64,000 bases of DNA from Rickettsia endosymbiont of Culicoides impunctatus (GTDB taxonomy: Bacteria; Pseudomonadota; Alphaproteobacteria; Rickettsiales; Rickettsiaceae). The notes below the pieces were generated by a model that was not told the origin of the DNA, did no database searches, and worked only from the letters and a program-made list of their open reading frames with translations. The stretch is from the NCBI GenBank assembly GCA_020410785.1, contig CP084573.1:930001-994000 (forward strand), read 5' to 3'. Positions 63,600 to 64,000 of this stretch are shown piece after piece (position 1 is the stretch's first letter; the number at the start of each line of letters is the position of its first letter). The translations under genes and the position numbers were made by a program.

Positions 63600-63637
63600 G
63601 ATACACCTAATCAGAATTAAACAGATTCATATAATTA

Positions 63638-63713
63638 TATAGTCAATTCAGGAAAATTTGGGGCTAGGAGGCTGTCTGCGATAACGTCCCCAATTTCTCA
63701 TCAATTGACTATA
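63638..63713 (+). repeat. RPE-like element (NSGEF type), internally deleted
   Basis: TATAGTCAATTCAGGAAAAT..TTGGGGCTAGGAGG, a gap, then AACGTCCCCAATTTCTCATC-AATTGACTATA. The central hairpin and ~30 bp are missing (76 bp against ~106), but both ends are intact. Upstream of mltG. Confidence 0.85.
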
Positions 63714-63754
63714 GCACAAAATAAGCTGGCACTAATAGCATATGAAAAAATTTA

Positions 63755-64000
63755 TTATTTTTTATGATTTTCCACTATATTCCCATATTCTATACTTTTT
63801 ATTTTTATAAGCTTATCATATTTTACTTTAAGTTCATTTAGGGAATAATTACCATCATAATATCCTTGGATATTAATAATTCTTTCTAAATAAAAGTTCA
63901 ACTGCTCAGCATCATTTTCTACAATATCATTATCAATTTTTAAATCTTTTGTAATATATGTTAATGCCTGATTTTTGACTGCTGAGCAGTATAATTTAAA
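63755..64000 (-). CDS. Unknown protein, C-terminal part (cut by window edge)
   Basis: From the edge the minus strand is open for 81 codons to a TAA at 63757-63755: FKLYCSAVKNQALTYITKDL, KIDNDIVENDAEQLNFYLER, IINIQGYYDGNYSLNELKVK, YDKLIKIKSIEYGNIVENHK. Charged, helical, no membrane segment or recognisable motif. The start lies outside the window. I do not recognise the family; the uninterrupted frame is the only support. Confidence 0.5.
   Translation of the reverse strand, partial: FKLYCSAVKNQALTYITKDLKIDNDIVENDAEQLNFYLERIINIQGYYDGNYSLNELKVKYDKLIKIKSIEYGNIVENHKK

Noticed and set aside
11849..63713. NSGEF-type elements considered as a CRISPR array or attachment sites
   Set aside because: The copies are single, thousands of bases apart, palindromic at the ends, and partly inside coding genes; there is no regular spacing and no cas gene or integrase beside them (xerD is housekeeping).

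Overview
The window is very probably a piece of a Rickettsia chromosome. The base composition is AT-rich, and the gene set is alphaproteobacterial and mitochondrial-like (coxC, ctaG/cox11, a COQ9-type protein, ubiE-ubiB, frataxin, iscX, a eukaryote-like ileS). It also has lineage markers: tlyC, tandem rvh-type virB2 pilins, a surface cell antigen (Sca) autotransporter, a RelA/SpoT fragment gene, and Rickettsia palindromic elements (RPEs) inserted in frame inside housekeeping genes. A CE-clan ubiquitin-protease effector and a type IIG restriction enzyme point to a lineage richer in accessory genes than the reduced typhus or spotted-fever agents. The species cannot be fixed from the sequence alone.

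Layout. 1-2.6 kb: 5' end of hslV (minus), a DUF2628 membrane protein, a frameshifted HIT hydrolase and lpdA. 2.6-4.05 kb: a GNAT acetyltransferase split by a MITE, then a BrnT/BrnA-like toxin-antitoxin pair. 4.05-7.1 kb: minus-strand operon ybeY-tlyC-ABC-F ATPase. 7.4-11.3 kb: a small EAV-repeat protein, dusB, a 605-residue Ulp1/RickCE-like effector and iscX. 11.4-12 kb: IS630 and vapC relics with an RPE. 12.1-16.1 kb: lptD-surA-like-rsmA, with an RPE in rsmA. 16.1-18 kb: IS110 relic, RelA/SpoT synthetase-like gene, TPR remnant and XRE regulator. 18.2-21.6 kb: dcd, secB, two virB2 copies and coxC. 22-29.3 kb: ABC exporter, secA, parvulin foldase, tRNA-Phe and rpoH. 29.5-32.9 kb: ctaG, map, radC, a WecA/MraY-type transferase and a DUF721 protein. 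33-33.4 kb: IS630 and IS110 relics, the latter with a structured, GC-rich leader. 33.6-43.2 kb: pheST (RPE in pheT), xerD, tRNA-Cys, acpS, rpoZ, mutM, then ubiE-ubiB-xthA. 43.5-48.9 kb: giant Sca autotransporter. 49.3-51.9 kb: type IIG R-M enzyme. 52.4-63.6 kb: ileS (with RPE-1), coq9-like, rpsU, ppdK, tyrS, a broken glycerophosphotransferase-like gene with a cytidylyltransferase, cyaY and mltG. The window ends in a partial unknown gene.

The striking theme is repeats. At least five short-repeat families lie between or inside genes. (1) A 157-bp MITE, three near-identical copies, each flanked by CTAG; one copy splits a GNAT gene, and removing it restores the reading frame exactly. (2) A 34-residue RPE, translated in the same element frame in rsmA and pheT. 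(3) RPE-1 in ileS. (4) A composite GGATTGC/CGCAATGACG hairpin family with a recurring GTGAACGCTCAC tail near gene 3' ends. (5) A hairpin element in front of rpsU. There are also relics of IS630, IS110 and possibly IS200/IS605 elements. The last two leave sequences that may correspond to bridge-RNA and omega-RNA regions.

The core genes together cover envelope biogenesis (lptD, surA-like, secA, secB, mltG), respiration (coxC, ctaG, ubiE, ubiB, coq9-like, lpdA, ppdK), translation and stress control. Host interaction is represented by the Sca protein, the T4SS pilins and the putative deubiquitinase.
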